This document shows positions 8,687 through 16,081 of a stretch of 64,000 nt of DNA, one piece after another. The stretch is taken from assembly GCA_910586485.1 (NCBI GenBank), contig CAJUIA010000014.1, forward strand, positions 38,914-102,913, in the 5' to 3' direction. How positions within the stretch are numbered: position 1 is the first letter of the stretch; the number at the start of each line of letters is the position of its first letter. Source of the stretch: an uncultured Acetatifactor sp. (GTDB taxonomy: Bacteria > Bacillota > Clostridia > Lachnospirales > Lachnospiraceae). The translations under genes and the position numbers were made by a program. The notes beneath the pieces are model-generated. The model saw only the letters and a program-made list of their open reading frames with translations, was not told where the DNA came from and ran no database searches.

Positions 8687-10012
8687 ATGAGTGAACGTCA
8701 GGAGCGGGAAGCGCTTTTAAAACAGCTCAGGGAATATTGTGAAAAATATCATAAACCGGGAGCGTACCATCCGGGAGACAGAATCCCTTATGCAGGGAGA
8801 GTGTACGATGCGGAGGAAATGGTAAATCTGGTGGATTCTGCCCTGGATTTCTGGCTGACCTCTGGAAGGTATACAGAACAATTTGAGAGGGAATTTGCCG
8901 CATTTTTAGGTGTTAAATTCTGCGCCCTGGTGAATTCCGGCTCATCGGCCAATCTGCTGGCATTTACGGCCTTGACGTCTCCACTGCTGGGAGAGCGCAG
9001 GGTCAGGCCGGGGGATGAGGTGATTACGGTGGCGGCAGGCTTTCCCACTACGGTAACGCCGATCATACAGTATGGTGCGGTGCCGGTATTTGTAGATATT
9101 ACGATTCCGCAATACAACATAGACGTGACGATGCTGGAGGCGGCACTGTCCGAAAAGACGAAGGCGGTAATGCTTGCCCACACGCTGGGAAATCCTTTTG
9201 ATCTGGAGGCGGTGAGCAGGTTTTGCAGGCAGCATGGCTTATGGCTGGTGGAGGACAACTGCGATGCTCTGGGCAGCAGGTACTGCCTAGAGGGAGAATG
9301 GCGCTTTACAGGGACCGTAGGTGACATCGGCACCTCCAGCTTTTATCCCCCTCATCATATGACTATGGGAGAAGGCGGAGCCGTATATACTAATGATCCG
9401 CTGTTGAATAAAATCATCCGTTCCCTGCGGGACTGGGGCAGGGACTGCGTATGCGCTTCCGGTCAGGACAATCTGTGCGGTCATCGGTTTGACAGGCAGT
9501 ATGGTGAGCTGCCGGCCGGGTACGATCATAAATATGTGTATTCTCATTTTGGCTATAACCTTAAGGCCACGGACATGCAGGCGGCCATAGGCTGCGCGCA
9601 GTTAGGGAAGCTTACGGGCTTTATTCAGGCAAGAAGGAAGCATTTTGAGTATTTGAGTAAGCGTCTGCAGGCGGCGGAGGAATACCTGATTCTGCCGGAG
9701 GCCTGCTGGAATTCCGAGCCCAGCTGGTTTGGATTTATGATTACATGCAGGGAAGGGGTCAGCAAGAATCGGATTGTGCAGCATTTGGAGAAAAACGGAA
9801 TACAGACCAGAATGCTTTTTGCCGGGAATCTGTTGCGGCAGCCCTGCTTTGACGAAATGCGGAAGACGGGGGCAGGGTATCGAAGGGCGGGAGAGCTTAA
9901 AGTCACGGACAGAGTGATGGCGGATACCTTTTGGATTGGCGTGTATCCCGGCATGACGGAGGAAATGCTGGATACGATGGCAGATAAAATATTGGAGGCA
10001 TTGGAGCTGTAA
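8687..10012 (+). CDS. rfbH: CDP-6-deoxy-L-threo-D-glycero-4-hexulose-3-dehydrase (E1)
   Basis: A 441-residue PLP/PMP enzyme of the DegT/AscC/ColD fold that removes the C3 hydroxyl of CDP-4-keto-6-deoxyglucose. In SFYPPHHMTMGEGGAV the residue where aminotransferases carry the Schiff-base lysine is histidine, the hallmark of E1 dehydrases rather than aminotransferases. A cysteine group in WGRDCVCASGQDNLCGHRF fits the [2Fe-2S] ligand region of E1. It is cytoplasmic. The usual reductase partner (RfbI/AscD type) is not visible in this window. The stop is one base before the rfbG start region (ATG 10014). Confidence 0.92.
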   Translation: MSERQEREALLKQLREYCEKYHKPGAYHPGDRIPYAGRVYDAEEMVNLVDSALDFWLTSGRYTEQFEREFAAFLGVKFCALVNSGSSANLLAFTALTSPLLGERRVRPGDEVITVAAGFPTTVTPIIQYGAVPVFVDITIPQYNIDVTMLEAALSEKTKAVMLAHTLGNPFDLEAVSRFCRQHGLWLVEDNCDALGSRYCLEGEWRFTGTVGDIGTSSFYPPHHMTMGEGGAVYTNDPLLNKIIRSLRDWGRDCVCASGQDNLCGHRFDRQYGELPAGYDHKYVYSHFGYNLKATDMQAAIGCAQLGKLTGFIQARRKHFEYLSKRLQAAEEYLILPEACWNSEPSWFGFMITCREGVSKNRIVQHLEKNGIQTRMLFAGNLLRQPCFDEMRKTGAGYRRAGELKVTDRVMADTFWIGVYPGMTEEMLDTMADKILEALEL

Positions 10013-10013
10013 A

Positions 10014-11093
10014 ATGAGGGAGAATTCTTTTTACCGGGGAAAGAAGGTACTGGTGACGGGACACACCGGCTTTAAGGGCACATGGATGTGCGCCGTTTTG
10101 CTGGAGCTGGGCGCGGAGGTGACAGGATATGCGTTGATGCCGCCCACTGCACCAAGCCTGTTTGAGCTTACCGGCATGGGTAAAAGGATCCGCTCCGTGG
10201 AGGGAGACGTCAGGGACCTGGTCCGCCTGAAAGGGGTATTTGATGAGGTCAGGCCGGAAATCGTGATCCACATGGCGGCGCAGCCCATTGTAAGGGAATC
10301 CTATAAAAATCCGGTATATACCTATGATGTGAATGTAATGGGCACCGTGAATGTGCTGGAGTGCGTGCGGACGTGCGATTCCGTGAGGTCCTTTCTGAAT
10401 GTGACCACGGATAAGGTCTATAAAAACAGGGAATGGGCCTGGGGTTACCGGGAGAATGAAGAGCTGAACGGCTTTGATCCTTATTCAAACAGCAAGTCCT
10501 GTTCGGAGCTGGTAACGGAGAGCTATCGAAATTCCTTTTTTGCGGATGGGCGTAATGCAGTCAGTACGGCCAGAGCGGGCAATGTGATCGGAGGCGGAGA
10601 CTTTGCTGCGGATCGGATTATTCCGGACTGTGTGCGCGCCATTGAGGCCGGAGGCTGTGTAACGCTGCGGAATCCTCAGTCCGTTCGGCCCTACCAGCAT
10701 GTATTGGAGCCGGTGTGGGCATATCTTAAGATAACAGAGAGGCAGTATGAGGACCCGTCTCTGGCAGGGGCCTATAATGTAGGTCCTGAGGAAAGCTCCT
10801 GCATCACCACGCAGGAGCTGGTGGAGACCTTCTGTGAATATTGGAATCGGGAGAAGGGAGAAGGTTTGCAGGCTCTGCGCTGGAAATGTGAGCCGAATGG
10901 AGGTCCTCATGAGGCTTGCTATTTAAAGCTGGACTGTAGCAGGATCCGAAGCCGCCTGGGGTGGAGGCCCATGTGGACGCATCGGGAGATGCTGGAAAAG
11001 ACGGCGGAATGGACCAGGGGGTATCTTGCAGGGGAGGATACGGCAGAGATTATGAGGCGCCAGATCGCGGAATATATAATGAAAACCGGCTGA
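10014..11093 (+). CDS. rfbG: CDP-glucose 4,6-dehydratase
   Basis: A short-chain dehydrogenase-family enzyme, 359 residues, converting CDP-glucose to CDP-4-keto-6-deoxyglucose with bound NAD. The N-terminal KVLVTGHTGFKGTWM is the nucleotide-binding turn, with VIHMAAQPIVRESY following. The YSNSK segment (DPYSNSKSCSEL) gives the catalytic Tyr-x-x-x-Lys. RAGNVIGGGDFAADRIIPD and SVRPYQHVLEP are family-specific. It directly follows rfbH with almost no gap. Synthase genes for a specific dideoxyhexose are absent in view, so the final sugar (paratose, abequose, tyvelose or ascarylose) is undetermined. Confidence 0.93.
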   Translation: MRENSFYRGKKVLVTGHTGFKGTWMCAVLLELGAEVTGYALMPPTAPSLFELTGMGKRIRSVEGDVRDLVRLKGVFDEVRPEIVIHMAAQPIVRESYKNPVYTYDVNVMGTVNVLECVRTCDSVRSFLNVTTDKVYKNREWAWGYRENEELNGFDPYSNSKSCSELVTESYRNSFFADGRNAVSTARAGNVIGGGDFAADRIIPDCVRAIEAGGCVTLRNPQSVRPYQHVLEPVWAYLKITERQYEDPSLAGAYNVGPEESSCITTQELVETFCEYWNREKGEGLQALRWKCEPNGGPHEACYLKLDCSRIRSRLGWRPMWTHREMLEKTAEWTRGYLAGEDTAEIMRRQIAEYIMKTG

Positions 11094-11110
11094 ATTTTCC
11101 ACAAAACCTC

Positions 11111-11139
11111 TTGAAATCCCTCAATAATTATGATAACAT
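11111..11139 (+). promoter_or_regulatory. Promoter of rpsF-ssb-rpsR
   Basis: TTGAAA (11111-11116) and TAACAT (11134-11139), 17 bases apart, lie in the gap after rfbG. A 5' leader of about 65 bases follows, where S6:S18 autoregulation is known in other bacteria, though no such motif was verified here. Confidence 0.5.
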
Positions 11140-11210
11140 ATAAATTCGTGATGAATGAATTCCTTGCTCGCACATCAGATGCGGGCCAGAGACCAAAAGG
11201 AGGTAACAGG

Positions 11211-11501
11211 ATGAACAAGTATGAATTAGCCGTAGTTGTGTCCGCTAATATCGAAGATGAAGCAAGAGCGCAAGTTGTTGACAAGTGCAAGGCTCTGATC
11301 GAGAGATTCGGCGGCGTTATTGCGGAAGTGGACGATTGGGGCAAGAAGAGACTTGCCTATGAGGTTCAGAAGATGAAAGAGGGTTTCTATTACTTCATCA
11401 AATTCGATGCTGAAAGCACTGCGCCCGCTGAAATTGAGAGCCGTGTCAGAATTATGGACAACGTCATCAGATACTTGATTGTACGACAGGACGAGGCTTA
11501 A
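11211..11501 (+). CDS. rpsF: 30S ribosomal protein S6
   Basis: A 96-residue protein; ATG 11211 is preceded by AGGAGGTAACAGG, deciding the start over upstream codons. It carries the S6 landmarks MNKYELAVVVSAN, GGVIAEVDDWGKKRLAYEV and the C-terminal VRIMDNVIRYLIVRQDE. S6 binds S18 on the platform of the 30S subunit. Order rpsF-ssb-rpsR is the classic Firmicute operon. Confidence 0.97.
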   Translation: MNKYELAVVVSANIEDEARAQVVDKCKALIERFGGVIAEVDDWGKKRLAYEVQKMKEGFYYFIKFDAESTAPAEIESRVRIMDNVIRYLIVRQDEA

Positions 11502-11524
11502 TTAGAAAGCGAGAAGAGTAGATC

Positions 11525-11989
11525 ATGAACAAAGTAATTCTTATGGGACGTTTAACAAGAGACCCTGAGGTAAGATATTCCCAGGGGGCAAGCCAGACCG
11601 CAGTAGCGCGTTTTTCCGTGGCAGTAGACAGAAGGTTTAAGCGGGACGGGGAACCTGACGCGGACTTCTTTAACTGCACCTGCTTTGGCAAGCAGGCAGA
11701 GTTCGTGGAGAGATACCTGCACAAGGGAACAAAAATTGTCTTAAGTGGCAGGGTCCAGAATGACAATTACACCAATAAGGAAGGACAGATGGTTTACAGT
11801 GTCCGGATTATGGTGGACGAGATTGAATTTGCCGAGAGCAAAAATGCTTCCGGCGGAGACGGGGGCTACAATAACAGTTACAACAACGGCGGTTTTGCAG
11901 GCGGCGGAAACGCGCCGGCGGCTTCCGGAGCAGGTGACGGCTTTATGAACATCCCGGACGGCATTGACGAGGAGTTACCGTTTAACTAA
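11525..11989 (+). CDS. ssb: Single-stranded DNA-binding protein
   Basis: A 154-residue SSB: an N-terminal OB fold (MNKVILMGRLTRDPEVRY, FFNCTCFGKQAEFVERYLHKG), a Gly/Asn-rich linker (about residues 112-140) and the acidic tip DGIDEELPFN that docks replication and repair proteins. It acts in chromosome replication and sits between the two ribosomal genes as usual. Length is typical for Clostridia. Confidence 0.97.
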   Translation: MNKVILMGRLTRDPEVRYSQGASQTAVARFSVAVDRRFKRDGEPDADFFNCTCFGKQAEFVERYLHKGTKIVLSGRVQNDNYTNKEGQMVYSVRIMVDEIEFAESKNASGGDGGYNNSYNNGGFAGGGNAPAASGAGDGFMNIPDGIDEELPFN

Positions 11990-12016
11990 GTTTGAGTGAG
12001 ACAGGAGGCAGACAAA

Positions 12017-12280
12017 ATGGCTTATAATAAAGCAGAGAAACCCGATGCACCGGTAAGGAAAAAGGGTGGGATGCACAGAAGAAAGAAGGTATGTGTATTC
12101 TGCGGAAAGGATAATGTAATTGATTACAAGGATGCGAATAAGCTGAAGAGATACGTATCCGAGAGAGGCAAGATCCTTCCCCGCCGTATTACCGGCAACT
12201 GTGCAAAGCATCAGAGAGCGCTGACCGTAGCGATTAAGAGAGCACGTCATATTGCGCTGATGCCCTACGTTCAGGATTAA
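12017..12280 (+). CDS. rpsR: 30S ribosomal protein S18
   Basis: An 87-residue protein from ATG 12017 with ACAGGAGG upstream. It is the C+ form, with two cysteines in VCVFCGKDN able to bind zinc together with downstream residues. It ends in the conserved LPRRITGNCAKHQRALTVAI and KRARHIALMPYV. It pairs with S6 on the 30S platform and is the last gene of the operon. Confidence 0.97.
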   Translation: MAYNKAEKPDAPVRKKGGMHRRKKVCVFCGKDNVIDYKDANKLKRYVSERGKILPRRITGNCAKHQRALTVAIKRARHIALMPYVQD

Positions 12281-12309
12281 AAAGGATCATCAGACAATCA
12301 AACAGACCC

Positions 12310-12357
12310 AAAAGGCCGATCATTCCGGATGTATGCCCGGAGTGACCGGCCTTTTTA
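12310..12357 (+). terminator. Terminator of the rpsF operon
   Basis: AAAAGGCCG and CGGCCTTTTT form the outer stem, with an inner CATTCCGG/CCGGAGTG pairing, then a T run. It also separates the operon from the convergent lacI-type gene. Confidence 0.85.
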
Positions 12358-12426
12358 AACCTGCGCTGGCGTTCACGACTTGACTGCTCCTGTGGATTGC
12401 CGGCTGACAGCTTCGGCATCTACAAT

Positions 12427-13485
12427 TTACGGCTGCGTTCTGGCCGCTCCGGTGGAGCCCCGGAGAATCAATGAGGGTTCGATCAGCTGCAGGGGAGGAA
12501 GAGCGGCTGAGCTGTAAACCCCTTCAACGGTGGCAATGAGCTTTTCGGCATAATTGTCATAGTTGTAATCAATGCTGGTGAGCTTTGGGGTTACCAGGCT
12601 GCAAAGGTGCGTGTTGTCATATCCCACCACGGAAATGTCCTCAGGGACGCGTAAGCCGTGTTCCTGAATACAGTTCATGGCGCCTATGGCGGCGGAATCA
12701 TTAATACCGATGATGGCAGTAGGCATATGCTCTAAGGAAAGCATCTTTTTTGTCTGGTTGTAACCGGTTTCATAATCGTAATTGCCAAAGTTTTCATAAT
12801 ATTCAGGGCGGCAGGGGATCTGGTATTTTGCCAGGATCTGCTTATAACGCTTCCTTTTTTCGTAGGAGGAGGCAACGCTGTCCAAGCCGCCTGCAAGGGC
12901 AATGTCCCTGTGCCCCAGAGCAATTAAATGCTCCATGACCAGATCCATGGTTTTGATGGCGTCGATGCGCACCTGATAGCAGGAGGTGCCGTCCAGCTTG
13001 CCGGTGAGGATTACAGGAATGGAGTTGCAGACCTGATTGACCTTTTCCACAAAGGCCTCGTTGGAATGCAGGTCATCGGACCGGCCGCCCACCAATATGA
13101 TAGCGTCCACCCGCTGCTCTTCCATCAGGATCAGTTGCTGCTCTTCGATGGCCTGTTCCCCCAATGAGTTTTCCAGTAAAAGGGAGTAGCCCTTTGCGCG
13201 CGCTGCCTGCTCACATGCCACAAATAGCTTTGCATAATAGGGATTGCGGACATCGGCCATAATGATGCCGATCACCTTTCGGCGGGTTTCCGAAAGGCTT
13301 CTGGCCAGAGCATTGGGGCGGAAGTTATACTTGGCGATGACGGCCTGGACCGCTTCCCATTTGTCGGACTTGACCCTGGCATTATTTGTCAGCACCCTGG
13401 ATACGGTAGCGGGCGAGACTCCTGCTTCCTTGGCAATATCATAAATTGTAATCTTTTTCCCTTCGAGGGCTCGTAAATCTTCCAT
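12427..13485 (-). CDS. LacI-family transcriptional regulator of the glycan-use locus
   Basis: A 352-residue repressor-type protein. The N-terminal helix-turn-helix reads ITIYDIAKEAGVSPATVSRVL (residues about 12-33), then the hinge-helix region NALARSLSE. Residues 65-345 form a periplasmic-binding-like sugar sensor (VIGIIMADVRNPYYAKL, GINDSAAIGAM, DISVVGYDNTHL). It is transcribed away from the large transporter operon, with a shared 350-base control region containing several LacI-type palindromes, so it very likely controls both itself and that operon. The inducer is unknown but probably an oligosaccharide from the GH30/GH35 pathway. Confidence 0.92.
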   Translation of the reverse strand: MEDLRALEGKKITIYDIAKEAGVSPATVSRVLTNNARVKSDKWEAVQAVIAKYNFRPNALARSLSETRRKVIGIIMADVRNPYYAKLFVACEQAARAKGYSLLLENSLGEQAIEEQQLILMEEQRVDAIILVGGRSDDLHSNEAFVEKVNQVCNSIPVILTGKLDGTSCYQVRIDAIKTMDLVMEHLIALGHRDIALAGGLDSVASSYEKRKRYKQILAKYQIPCRPEYYENFGNYDYETGYNQTKKMLSLEHMPTAIIGINDSAAIGAMNCIQEHGLRVPEDISVVGYDNTHLCSLVTPKLTSIDYNYDNYAEKLIATVEGVYSSAALPPLQLIEPSLILRGSTGAARTQP

Positions 13486-13513
13486 GACGTACTCAATTCC
13501 TTATCTCATTTGC

Positions 13514-13558
13514 GAAAGCGCTTTCAAATTTGATGGTTATCAAGGTACAAGCGCTTTC
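13514..13558. promoter_or_regulatory. LacI-type operators near the regulator gene
   Basis: A perfect palindrome GAAAGCGCTTTC lies at 13514-13525, and a second core AAGCGCTT lies at 13549-13556 within CAAGCGCTTTCC. Both sit in the 5' leader of the regulator gene, a position for autorepression. GAAAGCGCTTTC also resembles a catabolite-response (CcpA) site, so CcpA is an alternative ligand. Confidence 0.65.
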
Positions 13559-13574
13559 CTATGTATATAGACCT

Positions 13575-13603
13575 ATTATATACCAAATGTGGGCGTTTGT
13601 CAC
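13575..13603 (-). promoter_or_regulatory. Promoter of the lacI-type gene
   Basis: Read on the minus strand: GTGACA (13598-13603), 17-base spacer, TATAAT (13575-13580). Transcription would start near 13568, just before the two palindromes. Confidence 0.6.
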
Positions 13604-13637
13604 TAGTGTCCTGTCTGTATTGTAAAAGACTGTATGT

Positions 13638-13647
13638 AAAACCGGTT
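13638..13647. promoter_or_regulatory. Additional palindrome AAACCGGTTT
   Basis: A perfect 10-base palindrome between the divergent promoters with the same AAAnCGnTTT logic as the operator at 13809; a candidate auxiliary operator. Confidence 0.4.
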
Positions 13648-13771
13648 TCTTGAATTTTCGGTATTTTTGCGGCCTGAAACGCATAAATAAATATATGCAC
13701 AAAAATCATGGGGCATAATTTGTTCAAAATGACAAAATAGACAACACAAACAAAAATATAGGAAAAAAGTA

Positions 13772-13820
13772 TTGACAAAATGCCTATGCAAATTTATCAT
13801 ATAGTCATGAAACCGATTTC
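13772..13820 (+). promoter_or_regulatory. Promoter and operator of the transporter operon
   Basis: TTGACA (13772-13777), 17-base spacer, TATCAT (13795-13800). GAAACCGATTTC (13809-13820), a GAAAnCGnTTTC-type LacI-family operator, covers the expected start of transcription, so repressor binding would block initiation. The AAGGAGGAG ribosome site follows directly. Confidence 0.75.
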
Positions 13821-13836
13821 AAAAAGGAGGAGAAGG

Positions 13837-15978
13837 ATGAAAAAGAAAGTTGTAGCATTGATGATGAGTGCGGTTATGGCTTTTTCTCTGGCAGCCTGTG
13901 GAGACAATAATGCGCAGACAAGCGGCAGCGGCAGCACCGAGCCAAATGGGGGGGGTACCTCGGAGCAGCAGTCCAGTGAGAGCACACCGGAAAGCACACC
14001 CACACCGGAAAGCTCGGAGAGTCAGCCGGAGGTTCCCGCAGAGCCCACGGTAATCCGTTACGGTACCCACTGGGTGAACGGGCTTGATCCCAATCATGTG
14101 GATGACGTGAGCGGGGAATACACCATGGCGGAGGCGGAGAGACAGGCAGCACTGGCGGCGCTGGATGCAGTCAAAAGCGAGCTGAATGTAGAATTTGAGT
14201 TTGTACAGTTCCCTAACGATACCAGGACGGATTTGATGACCAGTGTGCTGGCCGGGGATCCGATCTGTGATATTGCCGTGCTGTGGGGCGGTTCCGAGGC
14301 TACTGTGCTGGCCCAGAATATTTTACAGAAGCTGGATGATTATGTGGGCCTGTTTGCGGACGAAGAGGCGGCCTGGCTTTTGGATGAGGAACTGTTTGGA
14401 CATTATTACCTGCTGGATAATGATATGGACTTCGTGCCGTACTTCCCCCTGGTGGTGAATTTGACCATGCTGGACAAAGTGGATTCCTTAAAGGATGCGG
14501 ACGGCAAGACCATTTATCCTATGGATTTATATCTGGAGGGCAACTGGACCTGGAGCACCTTTGAGGATTATCTGACCAAGGTGGATGCTTATTACAGCAG
14601 CGTAGCGGCGCCTGCGGATGCAGCTCACTATGACACGGTTCAGGCCTATGAGACGGACTTCCGTTATGCGGCGCTGGCGGCAATGTATGCCAACGGCAGC
14701 GGTATCTACAGAGACGGCGCCATTGCGGCGGATTCCGATGCTTCCATCGAAGCGGTACAGTTTATCGAGAAGCTGCGGAATGCAGAGCTTTTGACGGACT
14801 GCGGACTTTATGATGACGGCTTTGTACCCCGCTGGTGTGAAGGCGGAGACGACTTCGGACGGGGCGCTACCGTATTCACGGATGCTCCTAACTGGCGGAT
14901 CGGCGATTATGCTTCTCAGTGCGGTGACCGTGGAGAGAGCATTGCCATCATTCCTTGGCCCAGAGCGGACCGTCTGGCAGCCGACAGCGAGGACTACAGC
15001 CAGGTGCTGAATATGGGCGACAGCGTTGGTATCTTAAAGGGCAGCAAGGTAGATACGGAGCTGGCACTGAAGGCTTATATTCTTTATTGGAACACCTACT
15101 GGAAGACTCTGGGCGGCGTAGATTCCGTAACGGAATACAAGAACACGGCAGCAGCGGAGCGTCTGGCAGGCTACGGCGTTGACCTTTACGATGAAAACTT
15201 CGGCGATGATGCGCTGGCCTGCTTCCAGGCAGTTGCTAACAATCTGGCAGGAAACCCTGCAGGTCTGCTGGGCATCTGGGAGAATAATGACGCTTCCTTC
15301 GCTACGCTGCTGGGTAAGTCCCTGACGGGCGTGGACGGTACGTCCTCCTATGATGTGACCATTAAGGCAAATAAGGATGCCATGAATAATCTGATGAGTG
15401 ATATTGCCAACAACCTGGCATCCGATTCCATTCATGACAACCAGAAGCCAGCCATTACCAAGGAGACGGTAGCAGTTCCCGTGGGAACGAAGTATGAGGA
15501 TATTGACTGGACACAGTACTTTACCGCAGAGGATTCCGTGGACGGCGTGCTTGATCCCGCAAGCGCAACCTTTGAGGATATGACGGGCGGCAATTTCCAG
15601 GAGCATCTGGATACGGTTGGTACGTATGAGGGCGATGAATCCGTGAAGATCCATATCAGCGATTCTTCGGGAAATGAAGAAACCTCACGGTTTAAGGTTG
15701 TGGTATATAATCCTGACAACAAGGAGGCTCCCGTGATTACTCCTGTGGCTGAGCTTCCTACAGTGAAGGTGGATACGGACGCTTCCACCATTGACTGGAA
15801 GACTTATGTGGACACGGCAGTGGACGCAGACGGCATCGACGTGAAGGACAGCATTACCGCAGATCTGTCCGAGCTGGATACCACTACGGCAGGCACTTAC
15901 AATGTAGTAGTCACCGTAACGGACTATGCAGGTAATACAGGCAGCGCGACGCTGGAGGTTACCGTGACGGCTGAATAA
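13837..15978 (+). CDS. Extracellular sugar-binding lipoprotein with two C-terminal Ig-like domains
   Basis: A 713-residue ABC binding lipoprotein; ATG 13837 follows AAAAAGGAGGAGAAGG. Residues 1-20 are a lipoprotein signal with lipobox SLAAC, then a Ser/Gly/Glu/Pro-rich linker (to about 66), then a solute-binding domain (about 70-540). Two Ig-like repeats of the DUF5011 kind follow (YTAEDSVDG-like, IHISDSSGNEETSRF; ITADLSELDTTTAGTYNV, VTVTDYAGNTGSATLEV). Ig domains on a binding protein may hold it off the wall or bind polymer. It is the first gene of the LacI-controlled operon, upstream of two permease pairs. Confidence 0.85.
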   Translation: MKKKVVALMMSAVMAFSLAACGDNNAQTSGSGSTEPNGGGTSEQQSSESTPESTPTPESSESQPEVPAEPTVIRYGTHWVNGLDPNHVDDVSGEYTMAEAERQAALAALDAVKSELNVEFEFVQFPNDTRTDLMTSVLAGDPICDIAVLWGGSEATVLAQNILQKLDDYVGLFADEEAAWLLDEELFGHYYLLDNDMDFVPYFPLVVNLTMLDKVDSLKDADGKTIYPMDLYLEGNWTWSTFEDYLTKVDAYYSSVAAPADAAHYDTVQAYETDFRYAALAAMYANGSGIYRDGAIAADSDASIEAVQFIEKLRNAELLTDCGLYDDGFVPRWCEGGDDFGRGATVFTDAPNWRIGDYASQCGDRGESIAIIPWPRADRLAADSEDYSQVLNMGDSVGILKGSKVDTELALKAYILYWNTYWKTLGGVDSVTEYKNTAAAERLAGYGVDLYDENFGDDALACFQAVANNLAGNPAGLLGIWENNDASFATLLGKSLTGVDGTSSYDVTIKANKDAMNNLMSDIANNLASDSIHDNQKPAITKETVAVPVGTKYEDIDWTQYFTAEDSVDGVLDPASATFEDMTGGNFQEHLDTVGTYEGDESVKIHISDSSGNEETSRFKVVVYNPDNKEAPVITPVAELPTVKVDTDASTIDWKTYVDTAVDADGIDVKDSITADLSELDTTTAGTYNVVVTVTDYAGNTGSATLEVTVTAE

Positions 15979-16000
15979 GCTTAAAATTAGAATGATGTAC

Positions 16001-16038
16001 AAAAAGGGCGGCGGGCGATGGCCCTACCCGCCCTTTTT
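16001..16038 (+). terminator. Terminator or attenuator after the first binding-protein gene
   Basis: AAAAAGGGCGG (16001-16011) pairs perfectly with CCGCCCTTTTT (16028-16038). It lies inside the operon, so it should lower expression of downstream membrane genes relative to the binding protein, a common arrangement. Confidence 0.8.
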
Positions 16039-16081
16039 GATTAAGATCTCCAAGCAGGAATTGGAAGTGAGAGGGCATCCT

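Noticed and set aside
8687..10012. RfbH as a sugar aminotransferase
   Set aside because: The Schiff-base lysine position holds histidine and iron-sulfur cysteines are present, both typical of the 3-dehydrase.
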